64,000 nucleotides of DNA from an uncultured Christensenellaceae bacterium (GTDB lineage Bacteria; Bacillota; Clostridia; Christensenellales; Borkfalkiaceae): NCBI GenBank assembly GCA_910587825.1, contig CAJUNJ010000002.1:62001-126000 (forward strand), in the 5' to 3' direction. Below are positions 16,232 through 25,132 of this stretch, piece by piece. Below the pieces are notes generated by a model. The model was not told where the DNA came from. It did not search any database and saw only the letters and a list, made by a program, of their open reading frames with translations. The number at the start of each line of letters is the position of its first letter. The stretch's first letter is position 1. The translations under genes were made by a program, and so were the position numbers.

Positions 16232-18053
16232 TTTGCCCTCCTTCGTAAACTTCGGTTACCTTGCGCGCGAAATCGGCGGAAGTGCAGTCGCACTCTATCT
16301 CTATACCCTTTTCTTTGAGAAGTGAACAAAGCCTCGAAGTCAAAGGAACGTCAAGCCCGAGTTTCAACAGTTCGTCCGTGCGGGAGAAAAGTTTTGCGGG
16401 ACTGTCGCACATAACGACTTCACCGTTTGATATAACAGCGGTTTTCGTACAGTTTTCGGCTACCTCGTCCATATCGTGGGATACGATTATAACCGTCTTG
16501 CACCACTCTCGGTGGAGCTTGTGCAGAAGCTCCATTATGTCCTTTTTTCCCGACGGGTCAAGCCCCGCGGCGGGTTCGTCCAAAATAAGCACGCTGGGCT
16601 TTGTGACGATTACGCCCGCGATTGCGACGCGGCGCTTCTGCCCGCCCGACAAATCGAAGGGCGATTTGTCCTTTACTTCGTTATAGTTAAGCCCGACTAC
16701 TTCTATACTTTCACGCACAGCCTGTTCTATTTCTTCGGGCTTGGCGTCTTTATTGAAATTTTTAAGCCCGAACGCGACGTCGGCAAAGACCGTTTCGGCG
16801 AACAGCTGGTATTCGGGATACTGGAAAACCATACCGACGTTTGCCCTAAGGCTTTTAAAGTCGCATTTCTTGTCGGCAAGGTTGAATTTACCTATCGTTA
16901 TAGACGGCAGCACGGGCGGAGGCATACCCTTTTTTACACGTTTTTTTCTGTAACGCTTTTGCGCCTGCGGAAGCTTGATAAGGGCGTTCAGATGCTGGAC
17001 GAGCGTAGATTTACCGCTTCCCGTATGACCTATTATGCCGAAAAATTCGCCTTCGTCTATATGAAGGTTTATACCCTTTAACGCCTTTGTCGCAAACGGA
17101 GATTTTTTCGAATACGTGAAATCGAGATTATTTACGTCAATATCCCACTCGCCGCCGCCGGAAAGAGTTTTTTCTTCGTATGGCGGGCTTACTGCGCTTG
17201 TTATCCCCTTTCGGGCAAGACTTTTTACAATGCCTTCGGCAAGCAGTTCGGGACGGAGAACGTTTTCAACGCCCATTCCCGCCGAATTAAGTTTATTTAT
17301 AATATCGGTTATGCGGGGCAGACAGAGATTGTATGCTTCAAGCTTTTCGCCGTTTTCGAAAATTTCTTCGGGCGTACCAGAAAGAACTATTTCGCCCCTG
17401 TTCATAACTATCGTCCTGTCGGCAAGCAAAGCTTCTTCCATAAAGTGGGTAATCAAAATAACCGTCATACCCTCTTCTTTATTGAGACGGCGGACGACTT
17501 CTATGACTTCCCGCCTGCCCTTGGGGTCAAGCATTGCGGTAGATTCGTCAAGAACAAGAATATCAGGCTTGACGGCAAGAACGCCGGCAACGGCTATCCT
17601 CTGCTTCTGCCCGCCCGAAAGTCTTGTAGGCGTAGAGTGACGGTATTCACTCATTCCCACGCAATCCAGAGCCCACTCTATTCTTCTGCCGATTTCCTGA
17701 CGGTCTATGCCTATATTTTCGGGACCGAACGCCACGTCGTCTTCAACGATGGACGCCACCATCTGATTGTCGGGGTTTTGAAAAACAATGCCGACGTGCC
17801 TGCGTATTTCAAGTGAATTTTTGCCTTCCGACACGTCGAGCCCCAAGACGGTTATTTTGCCTTCGTCGGCTTCAAGCAGTCCGTTTAAAAGACGGGCAAG
17901 CGTAGATTTACCGCTTCCGTTATGTCCGATGACAGAAAGAAACTCCCCGCGCTTAACGTTGAGGTTTACGCCGTTAACGGCATAAACCCCGTCCGAGCCG
18001 GGGTAAAAAAATTTTACGTTTTCAAAAATAACTATATCCTGTTCATCGGTCAT
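16224..18053 (-). CDS. Fused ECF ATPase EcfA1-EcfA2
   Basis: About 609 residues containing two complete ABC ATPase domains. Domain 1 has GHNGSGKSTLARLL, LSGGQKQRIAVAG and ILVLDESTAMLDP. Domain 2 has GHTGSGKSTLVQHL, LSGGQKRRVAIAG and VLILDEPAAGLDP. A linker of about 45 residues separates them, and domain 2 has a basic insertion (QKRYRKKRVKKG). Most Firmicutes encode EcfA1 and EcfA2 separately; here the heterodimer is one chain. The start at 18053 follows a promoter whose -10 ends 7 nt upstream, so the frame to 18092 would lie within the promoter. Confidence 0.93.
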   Translation of the reverse strand: MTDEQDIVIFENVKFFYPGSDGVYAVNGVNLNVKRGEFLSVIGHNGSGKSTLARLLNGLLEADEGKITVLGLDVSEGKNSLEIRRHVGIVFQNPDNQMVASIVEDDVAFGPENIGIDRQEIGRRIEWALDCVGMSEYRHSTPTRLSGGQKQRIAVAGVLAVKPDILVLDESTAMLDPKGRREVIEVVRRLNKEEGMTVILITHFMEEALLADRTIVMNRGEIVLSGTPEEIFENGEKLEAYNLCLPRITDIINKLNSAGMGVENVLRPELLAEGIVKSLARKGITSAVSPPYEEKTLSGGGEWDIDVNNLDFTYSKKSPFATKALKGINLHIDEGEFFGIIGHTGSGKSTLVQHLNALIKLPQAQKRYRKKRVKKGMPPPVLPSITIGKFNLADKKCDFKSLRANVGMVFQYPEYQLFAETVFADVAFGLKNFNKDAKPEEIEQAVRESIEVVGLNYNEVKDKSPFDLSGGQKRRVAIAGVIVTKPSVLILDEPAAGLDPSGKKDIMELLHKLHREWCKTVIIVSHDMDEVAENCTKTAVISNGEVVMCDSPAKLFSRTDELLKLGLDVPLTSRLCSLLKEKGIEIECDCTSADFARKVTEVYEGGQNA

Positions 18054-18060
18054 ATACGAA

Positions 18061-18089
18061 ATTATAACATTAAAATCGATTTTTAACAA
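18061..18089 (-). promoter_or_regulatory. Promoter of ecfA-ecfT-truA, predicted leaderless
   Basis: TTGTTA (18089-18084), a 17-bp spacer, TATAAT (18066-18061), then seven bases to the ATG at 18053. No Shine-Dalgarno. Confidence 0.7.
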
Positions 18090-18154
18090 CAATTTGCGGG
18101 GACTTTTAGGTGATAAGAATAAAAAAATTTAAAGAAATTTATCAATAAGGAATA

Positions 18155-18183
18155 TTGACTTTTTTTACCGCTTGAAGTATAAT
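18155..18183 (+). promoter_or_regulatory. Promoter of nifJ
   Basis: TTGACT (18155-18160), a 17-bp spacer and TATAAT (18178-18183). The predicted leader is about 58 nt and ends with GGAGG eight bases before the ATG, in contrast to the leaderless divergent ecf promoter. Confidence 0.8.
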
Positions 18184-18248
18184 TGTAGAAGTGCAATAAA
18201 TTTGCATCGATATTGAAAATTATAATTTTTTTAATCGGAGGTTTTTAG

Positions 18249-21200
18249 ATGAAAAAATTGACTATCGACGGTAATACCGCCGCCAGCCACGTTGCGTACG
18301 CCTTTTCGGAAGTAGCTGCAATCTACCCCATTACCCCCTCTTCGCCTATGGCGGAAGTTGCGGACGAATGGGCAACCGCGGGCAGAACCAATATGTGGGG
18401 TCAGAAAGTTAAGATTGCCGAAATGCAGTCGGAAGGCGGAGCCGCAGGCGCGGTTCACGGAGCGCTTTGCGCAGGCGCACTGACAAGCACCTACACCGCT
18501 TCACAGGGGCTTTTGCTTATGATTCCCAATATGTACAAGATTTCGGGCGAACTGCTTCCTATGGTTATGCACGTATCGGCGCGCGCGCTTGCGGCTCATT
18601 CGCTGAACATATTCGGCGACCACGCGGACGTTATGGCTTGCCGTCAGACGGGCTTTGCAATGCTTTGCAACTCTTCCGTACAGGAAGTTATGGACCTTGC
18701 GCTCGTTGCGCACCTTTCCACGCTTAAATCCAAAGTTCCCTTTATCAACTTCTTCGACGGGTTCAGAACTTCGCACGAAGTATCAAAAATAGACGTATGG
18801 GACGACGCAGACGACTATGCGGAAATCAGAAGCATCTGCGACAGAGCGGGCATCTGGGCTGACATTGCAGACTTTAAGTCGCGTTCGCTCAACCCCGAAC
18901 ATCCCATCCAGAAGGGTACGGCGCAGAACGGCGATACATATTTCCAGAACAGGGAAACCGCAAACAAATATTACGAAGCCACACCCGCAATCGTACAGAA
19001 AATGATGGATTTGGTATCCGCAAAGTGCGGAAGAAGCTATCACCTGTTCGACTACGTAGGACACCCCCACGCGGAAGAAGTTATTGTATGTATGGGTTCC
19101 GGTTGCGAAACTATCGAAGAGTCTGTCAACAAACTCAACAAAACGGGTAAAAAGTACGGTCTTGTAAAAGTACGTCTTTACAGACCTTTCGTTGCGGACG
19201 CGTTCATCAACGCCCTTCCCCGCTCTACCAAACGCATTGCCGTTCTCGACAGAACGAAGGAACCCGGCTCTCTCGGCGAACCTCTCTACCTCGACGTATG
19301 TTCGGCTCTTTTGGAAAAGGGCGTGACCAACATAAAAGTTGTCGGCGGAAGATACGGACTCGGCTCGAAAGAATTTACCCCCTCTATGGTACTTGCCGTT
19401 TACAAGAACCTTGAAGAAAAGGAACCCAAAAACCACTTCACAATCGGTATTTACGAAGACGTTACCAATACGTCGCTCGACTTCTCCGAAAAATTCGACG
19501 CGGCGCCCGAAGGCTCTACAAGCTGTAAGTTCTACGGACTCGGTTCGGACGGTACGGTAGGCGCGAACAAGAATTCGATTAAGATTATCGGCGACCATAC
19601 GGACAAGCACGCACAGGCGTACTTCTTCTACGATTCCAAAAAGTCCGGCGGTATAACCGTATCCCACCTGCGCTTCGGCGATTCGCCCATCCAGTCGGAA
19701 TACCTTATCGATTCCGCAGACTTCGTGCAGTGTTCCAATCCTTCGTATATCACCCGTTACGATATGACAAGCGATATCAAAGAAGGCGGTACATTCCTTA
19801 TAAATACAAACGCAACTACCGTAAAGGCGCTTGAAGATTTCCTGCCCGCAAAGGTAAAACAGGATATTGCGAACAAGCACATAAATCTTTACGTTATAGA
19901 CGCAATCAAGATTGCAGCCGACCTTGGACTCCGCGGCAGAACAAACACCATTTTACAGTCTGCATTCTTCCGCGTAAATCCCCAGATTATGCCCTATGAC
20001 AAAGCCATAGAATATATGAAGTATATGGCAAAGAAGTCGTTCGGCAGAAAGGGCGAAGAAGTCGTACAGATGAACTACAATGCTATCGACGCAGCCGCAG
20101 GCGACAACCTTATCAAGATTGAAGTACCCGCAACCTGGGCAAAAGCCACCAAGGGCGCCGAAATGGTAAAGGGCGCAAACAACGCTTACTATCAGGAAAT
20201 TATCAAACCCATTCTCTATCTCGAAGGCGACAAGCTTAAATCTTCGCAGTTCAACGCCGACGGACACGTTCCCACCGGTACCACCAAATACGAAAAGCGC
20301 GGCGTTGCCGTTCTCGTACCCGAAATCATAACCGAAAAGTGTATTCAGTGCGGTACCTGTTCGTTCGTATGCCCCCACGCTTGTCTGAGACCCGCCCTTA
20401 TAAAGAGCGACGCAAAGAAGCCCAAGACGCTTACCGTAAAGGCGGCGATAGGTCTTGCGGGTTACGATTACAAGATGCAGGTATCTCCCCTTGACTGTAT
20501 GGGCTGCGGAGTGTGCGCAACGGTATGTCCCGTAAAGGACGGCGGAGCCATAAAGATGGTTCCCCTTGCGGAAGCGCTTTCAAAGGGCGAAGACAAGAAC
20601 TGGGAATATGCAGTTGACCTGCCCGAAGCAGATACTTCCAAATTCAAGAAAGACACCGTTAAGGGCTGTCAGTTTGCCACTCCCCTGTTCGAGTTCTCCG
20701 GCGCGTGCGCAGGCTGCGGCGAAACGCCTTATGTAAAGGTTGTAACTCAGCTTTTCGGCGAAGATATGGTTATCGCAAACGCGACGGGCTGCTCTTCCAT
20801 TTACGGCGGTTCTTCACCTACATGCCCCTACACCACAAACAGAAAGGGTCACGGTCCCGCTTGGGCAAACTCTCTGTTCGAAGACAACGCAGAATTCGGT
20901 TACGGTATGAACCTTGCTTACGACGCAAGAAGAAAAGCCGTTAAGTCTAAGGTAGAAAAGCTTGCTTCCATCTGGGACAACGAAGAAGGCAAAAAAGCCT
21001 GCGAAGCTTACCTTGCGGCATTCGAAGACAGAGAACCTTCAAAAAAGGCTTCAGAAAATCTTGTAAAAGTGCTTGAAGACAACCTTGACAGCAACAGTGA
21101 GACGGTTGCGCTTTTGAAAGATATTCTTGCGGTTAAGGCAAAAGTCGCAAAACTTGCAAAGACCTGGACCAACTATGCAGACGGTCAGGAAGCGAGCGAA

Positions 21201-21905
21201 TCTTTCGTTAAAGCAATTGAAACCTATTCGCTTATAAAAGACATTCTCGACGCGAAAGACTGCCTTGCAAAGAAATCTATCTGGATATTCGGCGGCGACG
21301 GCTGGGCTTACGACATCGGTTACGGCGGACTTGACCACGTACTCGCTTCGGGCGAAGACGTCAACGTACTTGTACTCGACACCGAAGTTTATTCGAACAC
21401 AGGCGGACAAGCTTCCAAGGCAACCAATATCGGCGCGGTAGCTAAGTTCGCTTCCGCAGGCAAGAGAGTCAAGAAAAAAGATTTGGGAATGATTGCTAAA
21501 TCTTACGGTTACGTTTACGTGGCTCAGGTTGCAATGGGTTCCAACCCCGCACAGCTTCTTAAAGCGCTTACCGAAGCCGAAGCTTACCACGGCCCTTCCC
21601 TTATCATTGCTTACGCACCCTGCATAAACCACGGTATCAATATGACGAAGAGCCAGCTTGAAGAAAAAGCGGCTGTCGACTGCGGATACTGGCAGCTTTA
21701 CAGGTACAACCCCGAAACCGAGGTATTCACGCTCGATTCGAAAGAACCGACGGGCGACTACCAGAAGTTCCTTGCGGGCGAAACGAGATTTGCTTCGCTT
21801 GCCAAGACACAGGGCGAAGAAGTTGCAGGCGAACTCTTCAAAAAGACGGAAGAGTCCGCAAAGCAAAGGCTTGAAAGTTACAAGAAACTTGCAGGCAAAG
21901 AATAA
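18249..21905 (+). CDS. nifJ: Pyruvate:ferredoxin (flavodoxin) oxidoreductase
   Basis: Single-chain PFOR, 1218 residues, oxidising pyruvate to acetyl-CoA and CO2 while reducing ferredoxin. The N-terminal pyruvate-binding domain (YPITPSSPMAE) is followed by a transketolase-like domain and the gamma domain. A 2x4Fe-4S ferredoxin domain has Cys698-701-704-708 and Cys750-753-756-760. The C-terminal ThDP domain has GDGWAYDIGYGGLDH and YSNTGGQ. Expressed from its own promoter with GGAGG. The downstream terminator is apparently split by element copy 2. Strong codon regularity suggests high expression. Confidence 0.97.
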   Translation: MKKLTIDGNTAASHVAYAFSEVAAIYPITPSSPMAEVADEWATAGRTNMWGQKVKIAEMQSEGGAAGAVHGALCAGALTSTYTASQGLLLMIPNMYKISGELLPMVMHVSARALAAHSLNIFGDHADVMACRQTGFAMLCNSSVQEVMDLALVAHLSTLKSKVPFINFFDGFRTSHEVSKIDVWDDADDYAEIRSICDRAGIWADIADFKSRSLNPEHPIQKGTAQNGDTYFQNRETANKYYEATPAIVQKMMDLVSAKCGRSYHLFDYVGHPHAEEVIVCMGSGCETIEESVNKLNKTGKKYGLVKVRLYRPFVADAFINALPRSTKRIAVLDRTKEPGSLGEPLYLDVCSALLEKGVTNIKVVGGRYGLGSKEFTPSMVLAVYKNLEEKEPKNHFTIGIYEDVTNTSLDFSEKFDAAPEGSTSCKFYGLGSDGTVGANKNSIKIIGDHTDKHAQAYFFYDSKKSGGITVSHLRFGDSPIQSEYLIDSADFVQCSNPSYITRYDMTSDIKEGGTFLINTNATTVKALEDFLPAKVKQDIANKHINLYVIDAIKIAADLGLRGRTNTILQSAFFRVNPQIMPYDKAIEYMKYMAKKSFGRKGEEVVQMNYNAIDAAAGDNLIKIEVPATWAKATKGAEMVKGANNAYYQEIIKPILYLEGDKLKSSQFNADGHVPTGTTKYEKRGVAVLVPEIITEKCIQCGTCSFVCPHACLRPALIKSDAKKPKTLTVKAAIGLAGYDYKMQVSPLDCMGCGVCATVCPVKDGGAIKMVPLAEALSKGEDKNWEYAVDLPEADTSKFKKDTVKGCQFATPLFEFSGACAGCGETPYVKVVTQLFGEDMVIANATGCSSIYGGSSPTCPYTTNRKGHGPAWANSLFEDNAEFGYGMNLAYDARRKAVKSKVEKLASIWDNEEGKKACEAYLAAFEDREPSKKASENLVKVLEDNLDSNSETVALLKDILAVKAKVAKLAKTWTNYADGQEASESFVKAIETYSLIKDILDAKDCLAKKSIWIFGGDGWAYDIGYGGLDHVLASGEDVNVLVLDTEVYSNTGGQASKATNIGAVAKFASAGKRVKKKDLGMIAKSYGYVYVAQVAMGSNPAQLLKALTEAEAYHGPSLIIAYAPCINHGINMTKSQLEEKAAVDCGYWQLYRYNPETEVFTLDSKEPTGDYQKFLAGETRFASLAKTQGEEVAGELFKKTEESAKQRLESYKKLAGKE

Positions 21906-21972
21906 GCCAAAAAACTTAAAAGCCCCGCGCAATGCGAACTTCCCATAGGGAACAGACATGCGATTATAAAAG

Positions 21973-22000
21973 AGCTCTCAAACAAATTTGTTTGAGAGCT
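21973..22000. terminator. Perfect 28-bp palindrome in element copy 2
   Basis: AGCTCTCAAACAAA followed directly by its complement, flanked by A and T tracts. It is the positional equivalent of the hairpins in copies 1 and 3, with different bases but full pairing. Confidence 0.7.
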
Positions 22001-22134
22001 TTTAACTAAACATTTTAATAACGATAAATTGAAATTTAGCGGCGTGTCGCCGCAGCCACGTATCTTTATTACTGAACCGCTTAACCGACTTCACTGCACG
22101 TCAAATTGAAATTTACCTGAATTTAATCAACCTG

Positions 22135-22257
22135 CTTCCCCCCCTTAAAGATTAAGGGGCAGGGGGTTTTGAGGAGTTTTCGGGTAACGGGGTTGTTAAG
22201 GGGTATAGGGCGGATTCGGAAAACAGCCCTTACCCCTTAAATAAATTGAAATTTATA
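22135..22257. repeat. Structured spacer at the 3' side of the cargo gene
   Basis: Two hairpins, CCCCTTAA-aga-TTAAGGGG and a 13-bp stem AAGGGGTATAGGGC/GCCCTTACCCCTT with one bulge, then a third AAATTGAAATTTA copy two bases from the YoaP stop codon. The stems probably act as the cargo gene's terminator. No coding potential seen. Confidence 0.5.
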
Positions 22258-23016
22258 TTACTGTCTATAATAACTCTTTGCAAGTTCAAGAAACTTCTTC
22301 TCGTTTAGGATTTCGTTTGATATGTATTGTCCGTTATAAAATACGGCGTAATTCGTCCACGCCATAGGCGCGTTTTGCGCTTTTTCCTTGCTGTCTATCA
22401 ATACGCTTTCAAACGGAATGCCTTTGTCCTTTGCCGTTTGCTGAACAAGCGGAACGTATTTAGCCGTAAACGGACAACCGTACGTATAATACACAACAAA
22501 ACCTTGTTTATCTATACGCGGCTGTTTTGCTTGTTCTTTGAATTTCGGAACGGGCGCATTTTCGTCGAAAGATAAATACATTAAAGTAAAGTTTGGATTT
22601 GCTTTATCCGCAACCTTAAACCCTTTATAAGCAAGATATTTCGGATCTGACAAAAACGGCATCTTTTTCGGCGAAGATATAACGGTAATTCCGTGTTTGC
22701 CTTGCGCTTTTGCATCGGCTATACAAGCATTTAATAAATCGTTTGCATAGCCGTGTCCTTTAAACGAGCCCGATACCCAAAAGCAATTTATGTGCATATA
22801 GCTGTTCGCTTCGATAGGACACCAAGCATTTTCGGCAGGTATGTATTCAATAAAGCATTTGCCGCGTTCAACGGATTTCAAAAATACCAAGCCGTCCTTT
22901 ATTCTTTCTTTTAGCCACGCTTTCTTGCTTGCAACTTGTATGTCCTTATTGTTAGAGATGGCACAACAAATATGCTCTGTTTCTAAATTTTCAAGTGTGA
23001 GTTTTATGTATTCCAT
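22258..23016 (-). CDS. GNAT acetyltransferase with YoaP-like C-terminal domain
   Basis: 252 residues. The N-terminal half is a GNAT fold: MHINCFWVSGSFKGHGYAND contains the acyl-CoA loop, followed by LAYKGFKVAD. The C-terminal third (FVVYYTYGCPFTAKYVPLV onward) is a thioredoxin-like region with a single Cys, matching the YoaP architecture known from Bacillus. Substrate unknown. It is the only gene of the cargo inserted in element copy 2 and has its own promoter at the right-half junction; GGAG lies 11 nt before the ATG. Confidence 0.82.
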   Translation of the reverse strand: MEYIKLTLENLETEHICCAISNNKDIQVASKKAWLKERIKDGLVFLKSVERGKCFIEYIPAENAWCPIEANSYMHINCFWVSGSFKGHGYANDLLNACIADAKAQGKHGITVISSPKKMPFLSDPKYLAYKGFKVADKANPNFTLMYLSFDENAPVPKFKEQAKQPRIDKQGFVVYYTYGCPFTAKYVPLVQQTAKDKGIPFESVLIDSKEKAQNAPMAWTNYAVFYNGQYISNEILNEKKFLELAKSYYRQ

Positions 23017-23030
23017 ATTTTTTGTTCTCC

Positions 23031-23062
23031 GTTAAATTATTGTTTATCGTACAATCATTATA
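23031..23062 (-). promoter_or_regulatory. Cargo promoter-leader, shared with the 28.4-kb operon
   Basis: TATAAT (23062-23057) is followed on the minus strand by CGATAAACAATAATTTAAC. The same block (CGATAAACAGTAATTTA) follows the TATAAT before the gene starting at 28381. The first bases of the -10 box come from the repeat's right half and the rest from the cargo. Confidence 0.65.
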
Positions 23063-23349
23063 TCACGAAAAATGGAAGAACACAACTGATTGAATTTTGC
23101 GGGAAATATAAAACATATCTATATCTCACTAGGCTACGAGTAGCCTAGTTCGTCCACGAAAAAAAGTACAGAAAAGGCACAGCTTAACGCTATGCCTAAA
23201 TCTTTTTATTTGCATTTTATTAAATTCCTTATGGGAATTACCCTAATGCGCGGAGCTTTGTTTTTTATATTTTTTATCATATAATTACACTATTTTAATA
23301 TTCACCAAAAAAAATTGCCCAGATACTTAAAGAAGACAAAAATAAATTA

Positions 23350-23394
23350 GCGGATTTTGAAAAATATGCTAAACTCATATTTTTCAAAATCCGC
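23350..23394. repeat. 19-bp perfect inverted repeat
   Basis: GCGGATTTTGAAAAATATG, loop CTAAACT, then the exact complement. It lies in the roughly 450-bp gap before the synthetase gene. One frame through it is open for about 38 codons to TAA at 23421 but has no start codon, so it may be a gene remnant. No T-tract follows, so a terminator role is doubtful. Confidence 0.6.
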
Positions 23395-23712
23395 CTGTGC
23401 CGTGATATGAAAAAGTATTAACCCGCTTCTCGCAGGTGGGTGCGGCGAAGCGAAACTTCGGACTTTCCGACAATTCAGACCTTGCCTATTTTCGCAAACG
23501 AACCGCTCCCTCAGTTACTTTGTGGATTACGAATTTCCCATACCACGAACACCGCAGACCGCTGTTATTATTATATACCTTTATTATATAAAAGGCAACA
23601 AGTAAATTTTGACAACTTGCATAAATATTTTTTTACCCGCTTTTTATTTTACTTGCTTTTTGCGCTTAAAAGACTTAAAATTATAAAAAACCCAATTCAA
23701 GAGGCTCTATTT
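23395..23712. other. Gene-free upstream region of aspS2
   Basis: No convincing gene. The synthetase frame is open through here but lacks a ribosome site and resembles no synthetase N-terminus. AT-rich stretches include TATATAA-like boxes; a weak candidate promoter is TTGCGC with TATAAA near 23680. I looked for a T-box consensus and did not find one. Confidence 0.4.
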
Positions 23713-25044
23713 ATGCAAGAGATTACAGGAGAAATCAACTCCTCCTACACCCCGTACGGAGAATTTAAAAACCATATCGGCGAAGTTGTTACCGTCAAAG
23801 GCACAATACACAATATCCGCGATATGTCGGACTTCGCATTCATAATACTGAGAACGGCAAGAGAACTTATACAGTGCGTATACTCGCCCGAGTTTTCCGA
23901 TTTCAGATTGAGCGAAGATATTGTTGAACAGGCGTGCGCCAAGGTAAGCGCAAAAGTGGTGCAAAGCCAGACGCGCGACGGAAGCGAAAGATACGAATTG
24001 CAGATTCACAATATAGAACTGCTTTCAAAGCCTGCGGATATTCCCCCCGTCGTTATTTCCAAAAAGCAGGTCGTGTGCGATTTGAACGTGCTTTTGGACA
24101 ACAGACCGGTAACTTTACGCAACCCCAAAGAACGCGCGATATTCAAAATTCAGGAAGGCATACAACGCGGGTTCCGCGATTATCTTATAAGCAAGAACTT
24201 TACGGAAATTCATTCCCCCAAAATCAACTTTGCGGGGGCAGAAGGCGGAACGAACGTGTTCAAGCTTGATTACTTCGGTAAAACCGTTTACCTTGCGCAA
24301 AGTCCGCAGCTTTACAAACAGGCGCTTGTACCCGTGTACGAAAGGGTGTTTGAAATTGCGCCCGTCTTCCGTGCAGAGCATCACGACACTTCGAGGCACC
24401 TTAACGAATACATTTCAATGGACTTTGAAATGGGCTTTATAGACGGCTTTGAAGATATAATGAATATGGAAACGGGTGCGCTTAAATATATAATGAACTT
24501 GCTTAAAACCGAGTACGCGCCCGAAGTAGAACTGCTTAAAGTCGATATTCCCGAAATTACTTCTATCCCCACCATCAAATTTAAAGACGCAAAAGCCCTT
24601 TGCGTCAAGAAGCTTAAAAACATTACCGATATGAAGGACTTCGAGCCCGAAGAAGAAGCATTCCTCGGCAAATGGGCTAAACAGCAATACAATTCCGACT
24701 TTCTTTTCGTCACCCACTACCTTTCGAAAAAACGTCCGTTCTACACTATGGACGACCCCGAGGACCCCGAAGTTACGCTTTCTTTCGACCTGCTGTTCCG
24801 CGGTATAGAAATTACATCCGGCGGGCAGAGAATACACGATTACAACCAACAGGTTGAAAAAATGAAAAAATCGGGAATGAACCCCGAAGAGTTCGAAACC
24901 TATCTTATGCTTCATAAATACGGCGCACCCCCGCACGGCGGTTTGGGGCTTGGGTTGGAAAGACTTACAATGCACCTGCTCGGCTTTAAGAACGTCAGAT
25001 ACGCGACAATGTTCCCGAGAGATATAAACAGAGTTACACCTTAA
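23713..25044 (+). CDS. aspS: Aspartyl-tRNA synthetase, archaeal/non-discriminating type
   Basis: Class IIb synthetase of 443 residues: an N-terminal OB-fold anticodon domain (VTVKGTIHNIRDMSDFAFI) and a catalytic core with motif 2 FRAEHHDTSRHLNEYISMD and motif 3 GLGLGLERL. It ends FPRDINRVTP, the AspRS signature; AsnRS ends differently. It lacks the GAD insertion of standard bacterial AspRS (about 590 residues), matching the archaeal-type enzyme that in bacteria often charges both tRNA-Asp and tRNA-Asn. The start at 23713 is preceded by AAGAGG. It lies between two repeat elements, hinting at lateral gain. Confidence 0.85.
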   Translation: MQEITGEINSSYTPYGEFKNHIGEVVTVKGTIHNIRDMSDFAFIILRTARELIQCVYSPEFSDFRLSEDIVEQACAKVSAKVVQSQTRDGSERYELQIHNIELLSKPADIPPVVISKKQVVCDLNVLLDNRPVTLRNPKERAIFKIQEGIQRGFRDYLISKNFTEIHSPKINFAGAEGGTNVFKLDYFGKTVYLAQSPQLYKQALVPVYERVFEIAPVFRAEHHDTSRHLNEYISMDFEMGFIDGFEDIMNMETGALKYIMNLLKTEYAPEVELLKVDIPEITSIPTIKFKDAKALCVKKLKNITDMKDFEPEEEAFLGKWAKQQYNSDFLFVTHYLSKKRPFYTMDDPEDPEVTLSFDLLFRGIEITSGGQRIHDYNQQVEKMKKSGMNPEEFETYLMLHKYGAPPHGGLGLGLERLTMHLLGFKNVRYATMFPRDINRVTP

Positions 25045-25046
25045 CG

Positions 25047-25130
25047 CACTTTACGGCGCGGACTTGCCTTAAATTCCTCAGGGAATAACGGTAAACCGCG
25101 GTCAAGACAAAAAGGCGCGGCGTAAAGCGC
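25047..25130 (+). terminator. Probable aspS terminator arms enclosing a small palindrome
   Basis: CACTTTACGGCGCG (25047-25060) pairs with CGCGGCGTAAAGCG (about 25117-25129) with one or two mismatches. Between them is TTCCTCAGGGAA (25074-25085), like the element ends, followed by AACGGTAA as at a right end. This looks like a miniature version of the terminator-nested arrangement. Confidence 0.45.
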
Positions 25131-25132
25131 AC

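Larger units (their letters stand above)
21919..23259. mobile_element. Terminator-nested repeat element, copy 2, carrying a gene cargo
   Basis: Left end TTCCCATAGGGAA (21940-21952) and right end TTCCTTATGGGAA (23225-23237) match copy 1, as do both internal halves. The halves are separated by 925 bp (22135-23059) absent from copy 1, holding the YoaP-type gene and its promoter. Outer arms AAAGCCCCGCGCA (21919-21931) and TGCGCGGAGCTTT (23247-23259) pair at 12 of 13 positions. The right arm is followed by a T-tract, giving a nifJ terminator opened by the element. No transposase or integrase is encoded, so movement would need a protein supplied elsewhere. Confidence 0.7.

Noticed and set aside
18783..19880. 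365-codon open frame antisense to nifJ
   Set aside because: Shadow of the very regular codon use in nifJ; no ribosome site and no recognisable domain.
21051..21959. 302-codon open frame antisense to the nifJ 3' end
   Set aside because: Overlaps the ThDP domain coding sequence fully; composition is that of a mirror frame.
23395..23712. T-box leader for the tRNA synthetase
   Set aside because: No AGGGTGG-type T-box or specifier stem seen; the region is only AT-rich.
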